From contig NC_092346.1 of NCBI RefSeq assembly GCF_963676685.1, positions 30,331,133-30,395,132 of the forward strand: a DNA stretch of 64,000 nucleotides, in the 5' to 3' direction. This stretch comes from Mytilus edulis. Taxonomy: Eukaryota; Mollusca; Bivalvia; Mytilida; Mytilidae. Positions 11,001-22,166 of the stretch are shown here, in pieces. The number at the start of each line of letters is the position of its first letter. Positions within the stretch are counted from its first letter, which is position 1. The notes under the pieces were generated by a model, which had not been told where the DNA came from, ran no database searches, and was given only the letters and a program-made list of their open reading frames with translations. The position numbers and the translations under genes are program-made.

Positions 11001-12850
11001 AGATTACCTTAGCTGTATTTGGCAAAACTTTTAGGAATTTTGGCCCTCAATGCTCTTCAACTTAGTACTTTATTTGGCCTTTTTAACTTTTTTGGATTCG
11101 AGTGTCACTGATGAGTCTTTTGTAGACGAAATGTGTGTCTGGCGTATATACTTAATTTAGTCCTGGTATCTATATGATGAGTTTATTTGTAATCTTGACA
11201 TTTGTTTTGTGTCAAAAACTCATATTATGTCAAAAATTTTATCGCAATCCAAATTCAGAGCTGTATCAAGCTTGAAAGTTGTTTCCATACTTGCCCCAAC
11301 TGTTCAGGTTTCGACTTCTGCGGTCGTATAAAGCTGTGCCCTGCAGAGCTCCTGATTTGCATTTTAATTGACTTAAAATTATTTGTATTTGTTTGTTCTT
11401 TCCAGGAAATAGTAGGAAAGAAACTGATGACAGAAATAGATATCGATGATATGGATTCTGCAAAAATAACCAATGAAATATATGACTCTATTCTTCGAGA
11501 GGTAGTGGATGAAGTAAATGTTCCAATGAAATGTTTATCAGATCCATTATTAATGGGGATATGTAGGAATAATACGTCTGCTGGCAGACCAAGTGCTGAA
11601 TTTCTTATCAGGTATCTTAAATTCTAACATTTAGATTGTTTTGTGTACTTACAATGTAACTCTAGGATTAAACACATTTTTTTTAGAGATTATTTGTGAA
11701 TAAACTTGGCAGATTAACTCACAAATTGAGGAAATGTTGTTCTTTTTAATGGAAAGATTATACATGTATGAGGATTTGGATGGGGTTAAATGATTAAAGA
11801 ATAATGCCCTTAAAAAATGAAGATTAGAGAATAACGGGCAAAAAAAATGAGGATTAGAGAAAAAGGGGTTAATTTTTTGAAGATTAGAGAAAAAAAGGGT
11901 TAATTTTTAAAAGATTAGAGAAAAAAGGGGTGAAAATTAAATGCTTACAGAATAACTAACCCCCCCCCCATCCAGACCCTCATGTACCAGTCAGCGCCCC
12001 AGTATACACACCAATCACCTCTTTGAATATGTCACTATGTGCTTCATCCTACTAGTTCTCAACTAGACTGGAATTCTGCTATATATATAATCACCTTGTT
12101 CTATAAATATATAGATATGTAATATGCACATATATCTAGACAGGCGAACCAGTCTAGTTCTCAACCAGATCTCTGTTATTTTACTATCAATTTCAACTTT
12201 CTTGGAACCGCTAGATTTCATTTATGTGTCTCTAGAAATTATACAAGTGAACTTGAAATAGGTTACGAAAGTAGTTTCAGCAACATGGTAAATCAAAATG
12301 CATACAAAGTATATGAAATTCGAACAGATCAATCACATTCAAATAATTTTATATATACTACAAGTCATATAAGCATAATTTTATATTGTCAATTGTATCA
12401 GTAGTATCTGCATCTACATGTATGAACCCAGTTTTTCCTTTCAGAAAACCCTCAGAAAACGATCCTGCATCAAATGTATGTTGTATTTTGATATATCACT
12501 ACTCAGAATTTTTGAAGAGGAGGCATAGTTTCAGAAACCATGAAAAATTCTGTAATGCAAAGCAAAATTTAAAATATTTTGGACAATTTTATGCTTGAAA
12601 ATGTTTTTTTTCAAACATGTGTCTTTGTAATGATATGAAAATTGAATTCAATTTCAGATGTAGTTTAAAGTCCAATGAAATAAGAGATTTATACCTACAA
12701 GGGAACCAAGCTGAAGCAGATGAATCTACGTGTATAAGATTACTTCCCCTTGATGAAGTTTTAAACATGAAAGGAGAACATGAAATGTGGAAGAATATGG
12801 CACCATCATCTAAAGGGTGCATAACTCTTGCTAAACACTTTAAATTTTGA
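8033..12850 (+). CDS. NUDT22: Nudix hydrolase 22 homolog (UDP-glucose/UDP-galactose diphosphatase), 288 aa, 3 exons
   Basis: The human protein hydrolyses UDP-glucose and UDP-galactose to sugar-1-phosphate and UMP. Exons are 8033-8500, 11406-11611 and 12658-12850, with GT-AG introns and phases 0 and 2 joining exactly (867 nt including TGA). Family hallmarks are the MDPEV start, IWTDRLKTNPKLYNGTKFRL, SYKDFLGTNWS, DALGVGALLLS, a WDVPGGHAEPK segment at the end of exon 1, the Nudix helix LREVVDEVNV in exon 2, then GICRNNTSAGRPSAEF, and PSSKGCITL near the C-terminus. Human NUDT22 is 303 aa. The MDPEV ATG is preferred over in-frame ATGs at 7961 and 7994 because it matches the family start. Intron 1 (2.9 kb) and intron 2 (1.0 kb) hold repeats only. 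Confidence 0.95.
9812..10035. repeat. ~123-bp tandem duplication in NUDT22 intron 1
   Basis: AATTAGATATCAAGTCG followed by ATGGGTATCTTTCAAGTTGG and GCATAACCTCCGATTT occurs at 9815 and again at 9938, differing by a few substitutions. A fragment of the same text (GAAGTTGGATGATGAAAATG) lies near 10200. Confidence 0.8.
10830..11355 (+). mobile_element. Partial GACCGC-family tandem-core element in NUDT22 intron 1, with a G23 tract
   Basis: The segment matches the internal region and 3' end of the GACCGC family, whose fuller copies are at 17851-18950 and 20535-23480. It runs from the A-rich/G-run junction through TTGCGCAATA to CTGCGGTCGTATAAAGCTG near 11320-11340. Bases 10850-10872 are 23 consecutive Gs. 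An unrelated dispersed repeat (TTTTGTAGACGAAATGTG, about 11088-11195, also at 38590-38695) interrupts it. The 3' end stops about 50 bp before the exon 2 acceptor. Confidence 0.65.
11765..11992. mobile_element. Small terminal-inverted-repeat element with GAAGATTAGAGAAAAAGGGG core, NUDT22 intron 2
   Basis: The left end TATGAGGATTTGGATGGGG and right end CCCCATCCAGACCCTCAT are inverted repeats. The interior holds about five degenerate units of roughly 30 bp, AAGATTAGAGAAAAAGGGG-like. A reverse copy lies at about 32325-32515 in MDH1 intron 1. No coding capacity, so it is a non-autonomous element. Confidence 0.6.
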
Positions 12851-12941
12851 TACCATTGATTTCATTGCATAAAACATTGAAAAATGAACTGCATTAAAGG
12901 AAATATAAACACAGATTTTGGGCAATTCTATAAAGGATAAT

Positions 12942-12947
12942 AATAAA
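12942..12947 (+). terminator. Candidate polyadenylation signal of NUDT22
   Basis: AATAAA about 92 nt past the TGA stop, followed by T-rich sequence. Other AATAAA words follow near 12980. Confidence 0.45.
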
Positions 12948-13261
12948 CTCTTATAAAAATAAAAATGTGCATTACTTCTTAATAAATTATAAACTGTATG
13001 TGTTATTTTTGTTGTTTATTTTGCAATAATCATCAAATTAACTGTAAATGTAAATGTAAAAGTAGTTGATTTTTTTCAACCTCTAGTTTTTACATTAACA
13101 TAACTTGTTATTAATTGTTATGAGCAGCTAGAACATGTAATAAAAATGAGGGGATGAAAAAAGATTGGTTTAATTAACCACCATTATTTTTTTTTATAAC
13201 TACATTTGTATTTGCAAGCTGCATGCTTTGTATTTATATGTTATTGTATGTGTCTTTGTGT

Positions 13262-13687
13262 AAATTTAGATGCGGAAATCATCGTTTGCCAGTGGAGACG
13301 GGAAGGTGGCAAACTATCCTGAGATCGGAAAGGTCTTGTCATCTCTGCAGCTCAAGAGATATTGGCGATGAATTTCACTACATTTTGTCATGCAATTTTT
13401 TTAACATTGAAAGAGAAAAATATTTACCACATTATTGGAAACAAAATGCTAACATTATTAGATTTAAAAATGTATTCTCATCTGAAAATGTTGTAGAACT
13501 AGAAAAATTGTGTAGATTTATACAATACATATCATTGAAAGTCTGTCCTCCTGGTTAGAGGAACTGTAATAATATTATAATGTTATTTATTTTCACACAT
13601 GCGAAACAAAATATGTATTATATATGAACTGTTATTTTCTCTGTAGCTATGTACTAGTTTATGAGAATAAAATCATTCATTCATTCT
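13262..13687 (+). mobile_element. 3' end of a second LINE, 5'-truncated, ending in (ATTC)n
   Basis: Bases from about 13268 to 13558 encode roughly 95 residues of the conserved C-terminus of LINE reverse-transcriptase proteins: FRCGNHRLPVETGRW, then a zinc-knuckle-like C-x2-C...H-x4-C around CHLCSSRDIGDEFHYILSC. The 3' UTR ends in AATAAAATCATTCATTCATTC at 13665-13687. The apparent Met start upstream is not real because the element is truncated near 13262. Different terminal tandem repeats, (TCTG)n versus (ATTC)n, separate this family from the copy at 960-1379. Confidence 0.8.
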
Positions 13688-13936
13688 TTATATTCGGTGA
13701 AAAGCTCATAAAAGCATATGTTCAAATGTTTGTCAATATGCCAAATCAAAATAATGTTCTATTTTCTTACTTATTTATTTTGTTTTCTATAACAAAATAA
13801 CTTTTCATGACTGTTATTTTTTATTTTTTATTTGACATTATTTAATGTATTTTATTGAACTGTTTTAAAACTTTTACAAATTTGCAATGCATTTGATATT
13901 GTTATACATAAGTTTTATTTATATGTTAGTTATAAT

Positions 13937-14663
13937 CAGGGGTAGAATTTAAGCTTTTTTGTGTACTGGCCAGCCGGACCAGTGGACTAAAATCTACTGG
14001 TCCGGCTCCAAAGCTACTGGTCCTGCACAAATGAAATTCATTTGACAAACACTAATATAAATGAAAAATGTTTACATTTATTTTCATGATTTTCCCTTCC
14101 TTTGTTTCCTCTCCTTTTAATATTCTCGTAGTTTTTTAGTGCTGTTCTGATTGTTCTTTAGCAAGTACAGAATCTAACTTAAAATTTGAAGATCTCGTTA
14201 CAAAAATACATTTTATCTAGGTTTGTCACTGCAAATTGTTCACATGATATACATAATACAATCCATTACATTGCAATCAACTATATAATTAAACCATTCA
14301 CGTTTTTTTACCTATGATTTTTGATTATTTACGTTTCTTTTTGTCAATTTCATAAACTTTATTAAGATCTTCCATTTGAATGTCACTTATTTTTTTATTT
14401 TTTGGTCCGTCGATTTGACTCATTCCAAAATTTTCCACATTTTGTGTTGTTGTGAAGGACGCTCAACCACGGTATTAATAAAAACTTAATCAATTGTAAT
14501 ACTTAGTACCTTCAGTACTGTGTAATTGATTTCACAGGTAAATTGTTTTGTAAAAAAAAACGAAATTGCGATTCAATCAGGGATTTTATCGACAAATTTC
14601 TACTGGTCTGACTCAAATTCTACTGGTCCCGGACTACCGGACCAGCGCTTATTTAGACCCCTG
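13937..14663. mobile_element. Non-autonomous hAT-like transposon (727 bp)
   Basis: Ends are CAGGGGTAGAATTTAAGC and GCGCTTATTTAGACCCCTG, imperfect inverted repeats starting with the CAGGGG typical of animal hAT elements. The flanking 8-mers GTTATAAT and ATTATAAT agree at 7 of 8 positions, matching the 8-bp target duplication of hAT. Subterminal copies of CTACTGGTCC in opposite orientations could be transposase-binding repeats. No transposase is encoded. Confidence 0.75.
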
Positions 14664-14962
14664 ATTATAATTAAGATTTGAACAGCTCTGATTTTGGTGA
14701 TTGCAAGCTTTGTCCAGATTTTGACTATTTAAAAACCTTTATCAAGCATATAGAGCTTGTCATGTGGTGTTGGGGCTTTATATCACTACAGACCAAAGAT
14801 GTCCAATTTGCTATTTTATGTTGATGTTTTTGCAACATCTTTTTTATTCATATCGTCTGTTCAGATTTGATTGTGTAAAGTGAGTAGCATAGAAATAATT
14901 GTACAAAAGTTTTTATAAGTATGCAGAGAACTACGCAAGAAGACATTTGTTAGGCCCATTAT

Positions 14963-15056
14963 TAATGTCTATTTCTCTTATTTTAACACAATTTTACATT
15001 GATGGCTATTGTAGCCATCAATGTAAAATTGTGTTAAATAAGAGAAATAGACATTA
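14963..15056. repeat. Near-perfect 46-bp inverted repeat with 3-nt loop
   Basis: The arms are 14963-15008 and 15012-15056, separated by TTG. They are fully complementary apart from one extra T in the left arm (TTATTTTAACA against TTATTTAACA). The arm text contains TCAATGTAAAATTGTG. No flanking duplication or repeat family was recognised. Confidence 0.95.
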
Positions 15057-16250
15057 GATATTTTCTAGACTTGTTTATTTAATGTTAGTTAATGTTTTTA
15101 TGATATATACAGTAATTGTCAGTTCTTTCAGTCATGTAATAAATGTTGAAGGTTGACTGTATTAAGTATATTGTAAGACCCAGAAGCTTAGTGTTTTTCT
15201 GAAAGAGAAATAGTGGCATACAAATTAGTCTTTCAAAACCACATTACTTTGCTATATGTATGTCAATTTCATTTATGTTTTTATATTAGGGTTGGGATAG
15301 TGCATAAAAGCAGTGGCATAAAATGATCTCACACAATTAGTCTAGAATCAATCAGTACAGACCTAGTTCAATGATTTTTTTTTTTACTAGGAATTTGAAG
15401 CTTTTATAGCTTTCTGTTTCGTTGTGATCCAAGGCTCGGTTTTGAAGACTGTACATTGACCTATTATAGTATGATTACAAATTGTGACTTGGATAAAGAG
15501 TTGTCTCGATGGCACTAATACCACATCTTCTTATATATCTGATGAAAGGGAATAGACAATATTAGGATGAGAACTAGAATTTATACTTTAAAATGTTGTA
15601 CATTTATTCTTGCTTGTTGGGAGTAATATATAAACTAACTTATGATGAAAGTTTTTTGTTATTGTTAATTACATGTATACACTGTTATATTATATATTTT
15701 GTAAAAACAATGGTTTTGGATGTTATATTTTATACAGAGGGTTGGAATAGGGTTGTAATCTCAAAAATAAAAATTATTTTATATTTCTTGGTATTTATCC
15801 CATGCTGCTGCTAACAGATATACACTACACTGTGCTTATTGAACGAGTTCATAAAAGATCAAGCATAATGGGGTAAATTTGATATGAGGAATCATTGGTA
15901 GACGGAAAGTTGATGACTAGGTTATTTACTATATGGTTTATCATTTCCTGGACTGTTATCAAAGGGGTTACCGGTGATCATCTACTCATCATCTAATATG
16001 CTTGAGTTCCATAAATAATATCTAGATGATTTTGGATAAGAAGGAAGACTGTCACAATTTTGCTGATGTATCAATTTTTTTTAGTACCTTTTCAAAAAAT
16101 TTGAGTTTCAAGATATATTTCACTTTGACATAGTGTTTTAATTTTGAAATTATCTGTCACTTAAGTGATCTCAATGGTTAAATTGTGTATTCGATGAAAC
16201 ATAAAATGTTTAGTATAAATTCAATCAACAAACCTTGCAATAACATATTG
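15057..16250. other. Intergenic AT-rich DNA with one repeat fragment
   Basis: A reverse fragment of the ATTGCCAATGAGACAAC family (AAAGAGTTGTCTCGATGGCA) is at about 15405-15540. Nothing else was recognised. Confidence 0.45.
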
Positions 16251-16251
16251 A

Positions 16252-16487
16252 GGTGGGTCTCATTGGGGTCTAAGCGTGACACGGGATTGCCGTTATTTTG
16301 TAAGCGTGACACGTGAAAGTCAAATTATTGTGCCGTGAAAACGGGAAATGAGGTCTTGCGGGACCCGGGAAATGACAATAAAATGAGAATTGATTACGTA
16401 CATAGTGTAAGCGGGAAACGGGAATCTGAGAAAACAGTAAGCGGGATCCGGGATCTGAACCCCCCAATGAGTCCCCCATTGAGGGGT
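16252..16487. mobile_element. Small terminal-inverted-repeat element rich in AAGCGGGA/AAGCGTGAC units
   Basis: Left end GGTCTCATTGGGGTCTAAGC and right end CTGAACCCCCCAATGAGTCC are imperfect inverted repeats. The interior repeats GTAAGCGTGACACG, GTAAGCGGGAAACGGGA and GTAAGCGGGATCCGGGA. No coding capacity. Confidence 0.6.
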
Positions 16488-16589
16488 CTGAAGATGAATT
16501 TCTGTCACAATCCAACATTCAGTGGAAGTTGTAGCTTCCCATCCTCCTTCTTAGTTGACCACTTTATAGAACTTTCAAACTTGTTTTCT

Positions 16590-16855
16590 GTATTTTTTAT
16601 GCCCCATTTATGGGTATTATGTTTTTCGGTCTGTGTGTTTGTCAGTTTGTTCTTCCTTCTGTCCCACTTCAGGTGAAGTTTTTGGTCACGGTAGTTTTTG
16701 ATGAAGAGTCCAATTAACTTGAAACTTAGTACAGATGTTCCCTATGATATGATCTTTTTAAAATTAACACCAATTTAGAGTCCACTGAACATAGACAATG
16801 ATAGTGCGTGTGTCATCTGTTTTCTATGGACACATTCTTGTTTCACTTGTTCTCA
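16590..16855 (-). repeat. ATGCCCC/GACGGACGG repeat family, reverse copy
   Basis: Reverse complement of the copy at 20783-21078. ATGCCCCATTTATGGG at one end and TGGACACATTCTTGTTT at the other, with GATATGATCTTTTTAA shared. Its tetranucleotide tract has decayed to GTCTGTGTGTTTGTCAG. Confidence 0.7.
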
Positions 16856-16879
16856 TTTTGAATATTGATGAAGTTTTTG

Positions 16880-17850
16880 TGAATTCAGGTATGATCATTC
16901 AAGCAAGCATTGAAAAGAGAGGTTACGGAATACGGATGTCAAAAACTAAAGACACAGAAGTATAAGAGGGTCAAAAGATAACAAAGTCAAAAAACAAACT
17001 GACTATGTCATAGCGAAAAAAAGGAAATGACCAAAAGATACACAACAGTGAACAAAAAGAGAGCAAGGTGTCTAACCTCAACAAATAATTTCCCCGAAAG
17101 CTGTTACTGATTTTATGCATTCAGGGAAACTATACCCTAAAACATCATAAGTTTTTTCAGTTTATGTCATATACAAATAACTTATCTGAAGTAGACAGTA
17201 GATAAACTAAGGAATATGTAAACAAAGTTGGGTTCAAATCAGTTCCATTGTTCAGAGAAGAAAAAATATGCCAAGTGATGGCAATTCGTCAAATGATCCC
17301 TCAATCCAGGAAATATCAAACCACAAAAAACTATCCTTTAAAATTGAGAATAAAATGCTTCCCTGAGCGCAGCATGATAAGACTGCAGAGGTTGACATAA
17401 TATAGGATACTGACACAAAATAAATGTGGTCAAAGATCTTAAAAATCTATTGCGCAATACTGTGCACTTTTTGAAGATTACTTGAAACTTATTCAAATAT
17501 TTTGAAGAAAAAAAATATGCAACCCAATCTTTTTGAACCCATTCTTGGAGTAATTACCCCTAAACTGCCTTTCCTTCATGGTATGGAACCATGCAGTACA
17601 ATAAAATTGAGAATGGAAATGGGAAATGTGCCAAAGAGACAACAACCCGGCCATAGAGCAGACAACAGCAGTAGGTCACGACCAGGTCTTCAATGCAACG
17701 AGAAATTCCCACAAGTTTGGGGCTACATTTGTATTACCCCCATACTCAGTCCCAGCCTTCCCATTGTGTTATGGAACCTTGGGGTACAACTTCAGAGAGA
17801 TCCATACACTTACGCACAATTTATTGTCCAGAAACTGCAAACATGCCTGT
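16880..17850. other. Gene-free DNA with a dispersed repeat at 17600-17720
   Basis: Bases about 17600-17720 (GAAATGGGAAATGTGCCAAA, then GGTCTTCAATGCAACGAGAA) match a mussel repeat I recognise. Several overlapping ORFs of 80-143 codons run through it in different frames, a sign that none is selected. The rest is plain sequence. Confidence 0.45.
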
Positions 17851-18950
17851 TTTTATACGACCGCAAAAAATTGAAAATTTTTTGGTCGTATATTGGTATG
17901 ACGTTGGCGTCATCGTCGTCCAAAGACATCTAGTCTTCGCACTATAACTTTAGTATAAGTAATTAGAAATCTATGAAATTTAAACACAAGGTTTATGACC
18001 ATAAAAGGAAGGTTGGGATTGATTTTGGGAGTTTTGGTCCCAACAATTTAGGAATTAGGGGCCAAAAAGGGCCCAAATAAGCATTTTTCTTGGTTTTTTC
18101 TTGGTTTTCGCACAATAACTTTAGTATAAATAAAAAGAAACCTATGAAATTTTAACACAAGGCTTATGACCACAAAAGGAAGGTTGGGATTGATTTTGGG
18201 AGTTTTGGTCCCAACAGTTTAGGAATTAGGGGCAAAAAGGGTCCAAAATTAAACTTTGTTTGATTTCATCAAAAAATAAATTATTGGGGTTCTTTGCCAA
18301 ATCTTACTGTGTATTTACATTCTTAATTTTTGGTCCTGCTTTCAAATTGTTATACATTAAGGTCCAAAGGGTCCAAAATTAAACTTAGTTTGATTTTAAC
18401 AAAAATTGAATTCTTGGGGTTCTTTGATATGCTGAATCTAAACATGTACTTTTGATTTTTGATTATGGGCCCAGTTTTCAAGTTGGTCCAAATCATGGTC
18501 CAAAATTAAACTTTGTTTGATTTCAACAAAAATTGAATATATGGGGTTCTTCAATATGCTGAACCTAACCATGTATTTAGATTTTTAATATTTGGGCCCG
18601 GTTATCAAATTGGTCCACATTATGGTCTAAAGGGTCTAAAATTGAACATTATTTGATTTCATCATAAATTGAATTCTTGGATTTCTATGATATGCTGAAT
18701 CTAACAATGTATTTAGATTTTGGATATTGGACCATAATAGGTAAATGTCCAATTTAAAATTTTAAAGTTTTTAAGTTTTAGTTCTTAGACCACATTCATT
18801 CTGTGTCAGAAACCTGTTGTGTCAACTATTTAATCACAATCCAAATTCAGAGCTGTATCAAGCTTGAATGTTGTGTCCATACTTTCCCTTAACTGTAAAG
18901 GGTTCCACCTCTGCAGTCGTATAAAGCTGCGCATTGCGGAGCAACTGGTT
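17851..18950 (+). mobile_element. GACCGC-family tandem-core element, complete-looking copy
   Basis: It opens with TTTTATACGACCGC and closes with GCAGTCGTATAAA at 18913-18925, an inverted pair. A GCGTCATCGTCGTCC tract sits just inside the left end. The core holds two units of about 160 bp (ATAACTTTAGTATAA...GGGCCAAAAAGGG), then about four units of 128-136 bp (GTCCAAAATTAAACTT...GGGTTCTTTGATATGC). After the right inverted repeat comes an imperfect GC-rich hairpin (GCTGCGCATTGCGGAGC) and a short tail. No protein is encoded. The layout resembles Helentron-associated or pearl elements of bivalves. Confidence 0.75.
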
Positions 18951-19540
18951 GGCACTTAATTTCTAAACTGTTTTTAAAGTAATCCCCAAAATCAATCCCA
19001 ACCTTCCTTTTGGGGTATTCAACCTTCTTATTATTATAATCTTTCAGAGAGATCCATTCACTTTAACCAAAGTTATTATGTGTCTTCGGATGACAATAAG
19101 GAAGATGATAACATCATAGCATTATACTAACCCCAAAATTTGTTTGTGGTTCTATATATAAAAACTATACAAATTAAATTTTCTTTTGTAAACAATTATT
19201 TTTAATATTCAGCAATGGAGAAAGACAAGAGTATGTGCTTTGAAATGTCTTTCTGCTTTACAGATGATGATATAGATATATGTTGAAATGTTTAACATCA
19301 AGGTCTTGATACAAATATCTCATAGCTTTGACCAATAAACCATGAAAATACGGTCAAGGTGAAATCAAAGCTATCAGACATACATCCATCCAAGAATCAG
19401 CCAATATAGTTGACTTATTACTTATAGCACCTGTTAAATTAACAATTAAGGAAAAACTTAAAACATTGACCTATCAAACATAAAAATGAGATTAAGGACA
19501 GATGTACCTTGTTTTGGGAAAGGTGCAATCATTCAATATG

Positions 19541-19860
19541 AGAGCAGTGGTGTAGTGGTTAGTGCATCCGACTACATATACAAAGGTTTCTGGTTTGATC
19601 CCCGATATGGGGAGAAAATTTCATTGACTGAATTTTTCATCTCTACCTTGACACCATTTGCAAATATGGTCTCGAGAAACAATGCTAGTGTGTCAGAAGG
19701 GGACGATAAATGGCTGACCCATGTTAAGAGAGAGCCATATCTCTAGCACATAAAAGACAACTTTATGATTTAGAAAAAGAGTAGGCTCATGCAGCTACAA
19801 GGCGGCACCCACACCCCAAAAGTGGAAAAGGATTAATATAAGTTGCAATAACTTGTTTCC
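19541..19860 (+). mobile_element. tRNA-derived SINE
   Basis: The head is tRNA-like, with an A box TGGTGTAGTGG (19548-19558) and a B box GGTTTGATCCC (19592-19602), the spacing expected of a pol III promoter. The anticodon arm and acceptor stem do not pair as a functional tRNA. A non-tRNA body follows (GGTCTCGAGAAACAATGC, GATAAATGGCTGACCCATG). No clear poly(A) tail or target duplication was found. Confidence 0.7.
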
Positions 19861-19879
19861 CAATCCACTTTAAATACAT

Positions 19880-20160
19880 ATGTTTAAGGTGGTACCTAAC
19901 ACTACAGGGAGATAACTCTGTAAAGTCTTCTTAACGTTTTAATTACATTGTGTTGTAAAAGGAATATTAAGCTTCTCAATGATCAAAATTGGTGTTTGTC
20001 AAATTGCTATATAACCAGTGTAATTTTCTGACAAAACGGTTGGTTCAAAGTTTTAAAAATTTTAATTTTTTTGTTAAAGTGTCAAAGGAAATACTTTGAC
20101 AAAATTTTATGAAAATTAAACGAGCCAAATTAATTTTAGTGAAAGTGTTGGGTAAACTAA
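19880..20160 (+). repeat. Dispersed repeat (AAGGTGGTACCTAACACTAC family)
   Basis: Begins TTTAAGGTGGTACCTAACAC and includes GGGAGATAACTCTGTAAA. I recognise it as high-copy in mussels. Only this copy is in the window, so its repetitive status rests on memory. Confidence 0.45.
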
Positions 20161-20782
20161 GTGACAATCATTCTCTGCACTGAATTTTAGTGACCAATTA
20201 CTTGTAAAATCTGAGAAAGGTATCAATCGCAAAAATTTGAACCACTGAACCATGAAATGAGGTCAAGATCAGAAGAACCCAATTTGACAAATATTCAAAC
20301 CCTGCAACAATTCTGTCTACAAATTGCAATGAATCCATATACCAAATATAGTTGTCTTGCTGAGGAATTATTATTGGCAAGCCAAGTCTGCCTCAATGTA
20401 CAGATTTCTGACAAAAAAGTGACCTAGATTTTACAGACCAGATTTCTTTTGACCATAATATGCCTCCTTGTGCTCCTCTGATAAAAGATTTCAGACCATG
20501 AATTCCATGCGAGACAGTTCAGCTGGGGCAGATCTAAACCAGATGCTCCGCAGGGCGTAGCTTTATACGACCGCAGAGGTTGAACCCTGAACGGTTGGGG
20601 CAAGTATGGACACAACATTCAAGCTGGATTCAGCTCTAAATTTGGATTGTGATTAAATAGTTGACACAGCATAGGTTTCTGACACAGAATGAATGTGTTC
20701 TAATGAACTTAAAATTTTTGTTTTCTCTTAGAGCAATTCACTATGCTGTTGAATATTAATCCTCTCAAAACAAGAATGTGTC

Positions 20783-21078
20783 CTCAGTACAGGAATGCCC
20801 CACTCGCACTATCATTTTCCATGTTCAGTGGACCGTGAAATTGGGGTAAAAACTCTAATTTGGCATTAAAATTAGAAAGATCATATCATAGGGGACATGT
20901 GTACTAAGTTTGAAGTCGATTGGACTTAAACTTCATCAAAAACTACCTTGACCAAAAACTTTAACCTGAAGCGGGACAGACGGACGGACGAATGGACGGA
21001 CGAACGAACGGACAGACGGACGGACGGACGCACAGACCAGAAAACATAATGCCCCTCTACTATCGTAGGTGGAGCATA
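20783..21078 (+). repeat. ATGCCCC/GACGGACGG repeat family, fullest copy
   Basis: Runs from AGAATGTGTCCTCAGTACAG through GGACCGTGAAATTGGGG and GATCATATCATAGGGGACAT to a GACGGACGGACGAACGG microsatellite (about 20977-21030) and ends TAGGTGGAGCATAAAAA. Nested inside the GACCGC element. Confidence 0.75.
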
Positions 21079-21510
21079 AAAATGTTTGAAGAAATTTTCT
21101 TTTTTATTTATGAAATTTCAAATGAGAAAAATTGAACCCAATTTTTTTAATCACATCCCCCTTTCCCTTATTCCAAAACTGATCTCAATTAAAATTTCTA
21201 ATGGAGTTTGCAACAATAACTACTCATTTAAATACATCATAAAATATTAAGATGTAAAAAAAACTGCTTGTTATCACTGAATGTTATTTATTATAATTTA
21301 TCAGTTGGTAGTAAAAAGTGAATATACATTGTATATTGTATATAACAAAGATTTAAGTTGATTCTGGACAAAGAAAGATAACTCCAATTAAAAAAAAATC
21401 TTGCTATTGCACAATATTTTGCAATTAGATATTTCTTGCTTACTATTCTGGACAAAGAAAGATAACTCTAATTAAAAAAAAATTTGCTATTTCACAATAT
21501 TGTGCAATTA

Positions 21511-22166
21511 GGGTGCAATCAACAGTTTTTTACGTGACGTCATTCTGTAACAGGGCATGTAATAGTGGACCCATCATGCAGAGGTCAGATATTCATAGTT
21601 ATATAGATATCTATACATCAATGGAAAGATAATTCTATGAACTTTCTGAATAAATAAAAAAAAATCCAACATCTCTTGTTTAAACATGCAAATTGGTACA
21701 AGTTATCAGCTGGAAATTAGGCATTTTCCCCCTAAAAAACCTTAAAAACAGACCACCTTTGGACACACGGATCAGTAACCTGTGCATATATTTGAGATTT
21801 CTTATAATATGCATTTCGAAGAGCTTATCCGGCTGATTTAAGAAAATGTAGTTTCGGCCTACGTTCGCCTGCTCCGAAAGGAGCTATCTTACCTGACAAA
21901 TCAAAGTGCTTTTTGCAACAGGTGAAAATCAGCTGTTTATGGAGTTGCCTCCCATATAGTAGGAAGTCACAAAAACATTTTTTTTTTTTTAAATCTTGAC
22001 AAAAGTGGCATTTTAATTGAACTTCAATATATGTTTTTCACATTGAACATAAAAAACAATCAACTTTTTCATTTAGTGGTATATAAATAGCAGGGAATTC
22101 CATCAGTATGTAAATCTCACTGTGGAAATACCCCTAGTTTTTAGTACGAAACTGTTTATAGCACCC
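21511..22166. mobile_element. Non-autonomous Harbinger-like element, copy 1 (656 bp)
   Basis: Ends GGGTGCAATCAACAGTTTTT and GAAACTGTTTATAGCACCC are inverted repeats. It is flanked by TTA at 21508-21510 and 22167-22169. It interrupts a tandem phrase (TTGCTATTGCACAATA...GCAATTAGATATTTCTTGC) that can be rejoined across it. Interior words such as CCTGCTCCGAAAGGAGCTA recur in the copy at 23616-24158. No transposase. Confidence 0.75.

Noticed and set aside
12438-12475. Possible extra NUDT22 exon after TTTCAG at 12438-12443
   Set aside because: It has no family homology, and exons 2 and 3 already join in phase with continuous homology.
17502-17933. 143-codon ORF and two overlapping ORFs in other frames
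   Set aside because: They run across a dispersed repeat and into the end of the GACCGC element. Three overlapping frames of similar length argue against any being selected.
19541-19612. Possible tRNA gene
   Set aside because: A and B boxes are present, but the acceptor and anticodon stems do not pair and a SINE-like body follows. It was called a tRNA-derived SINE.
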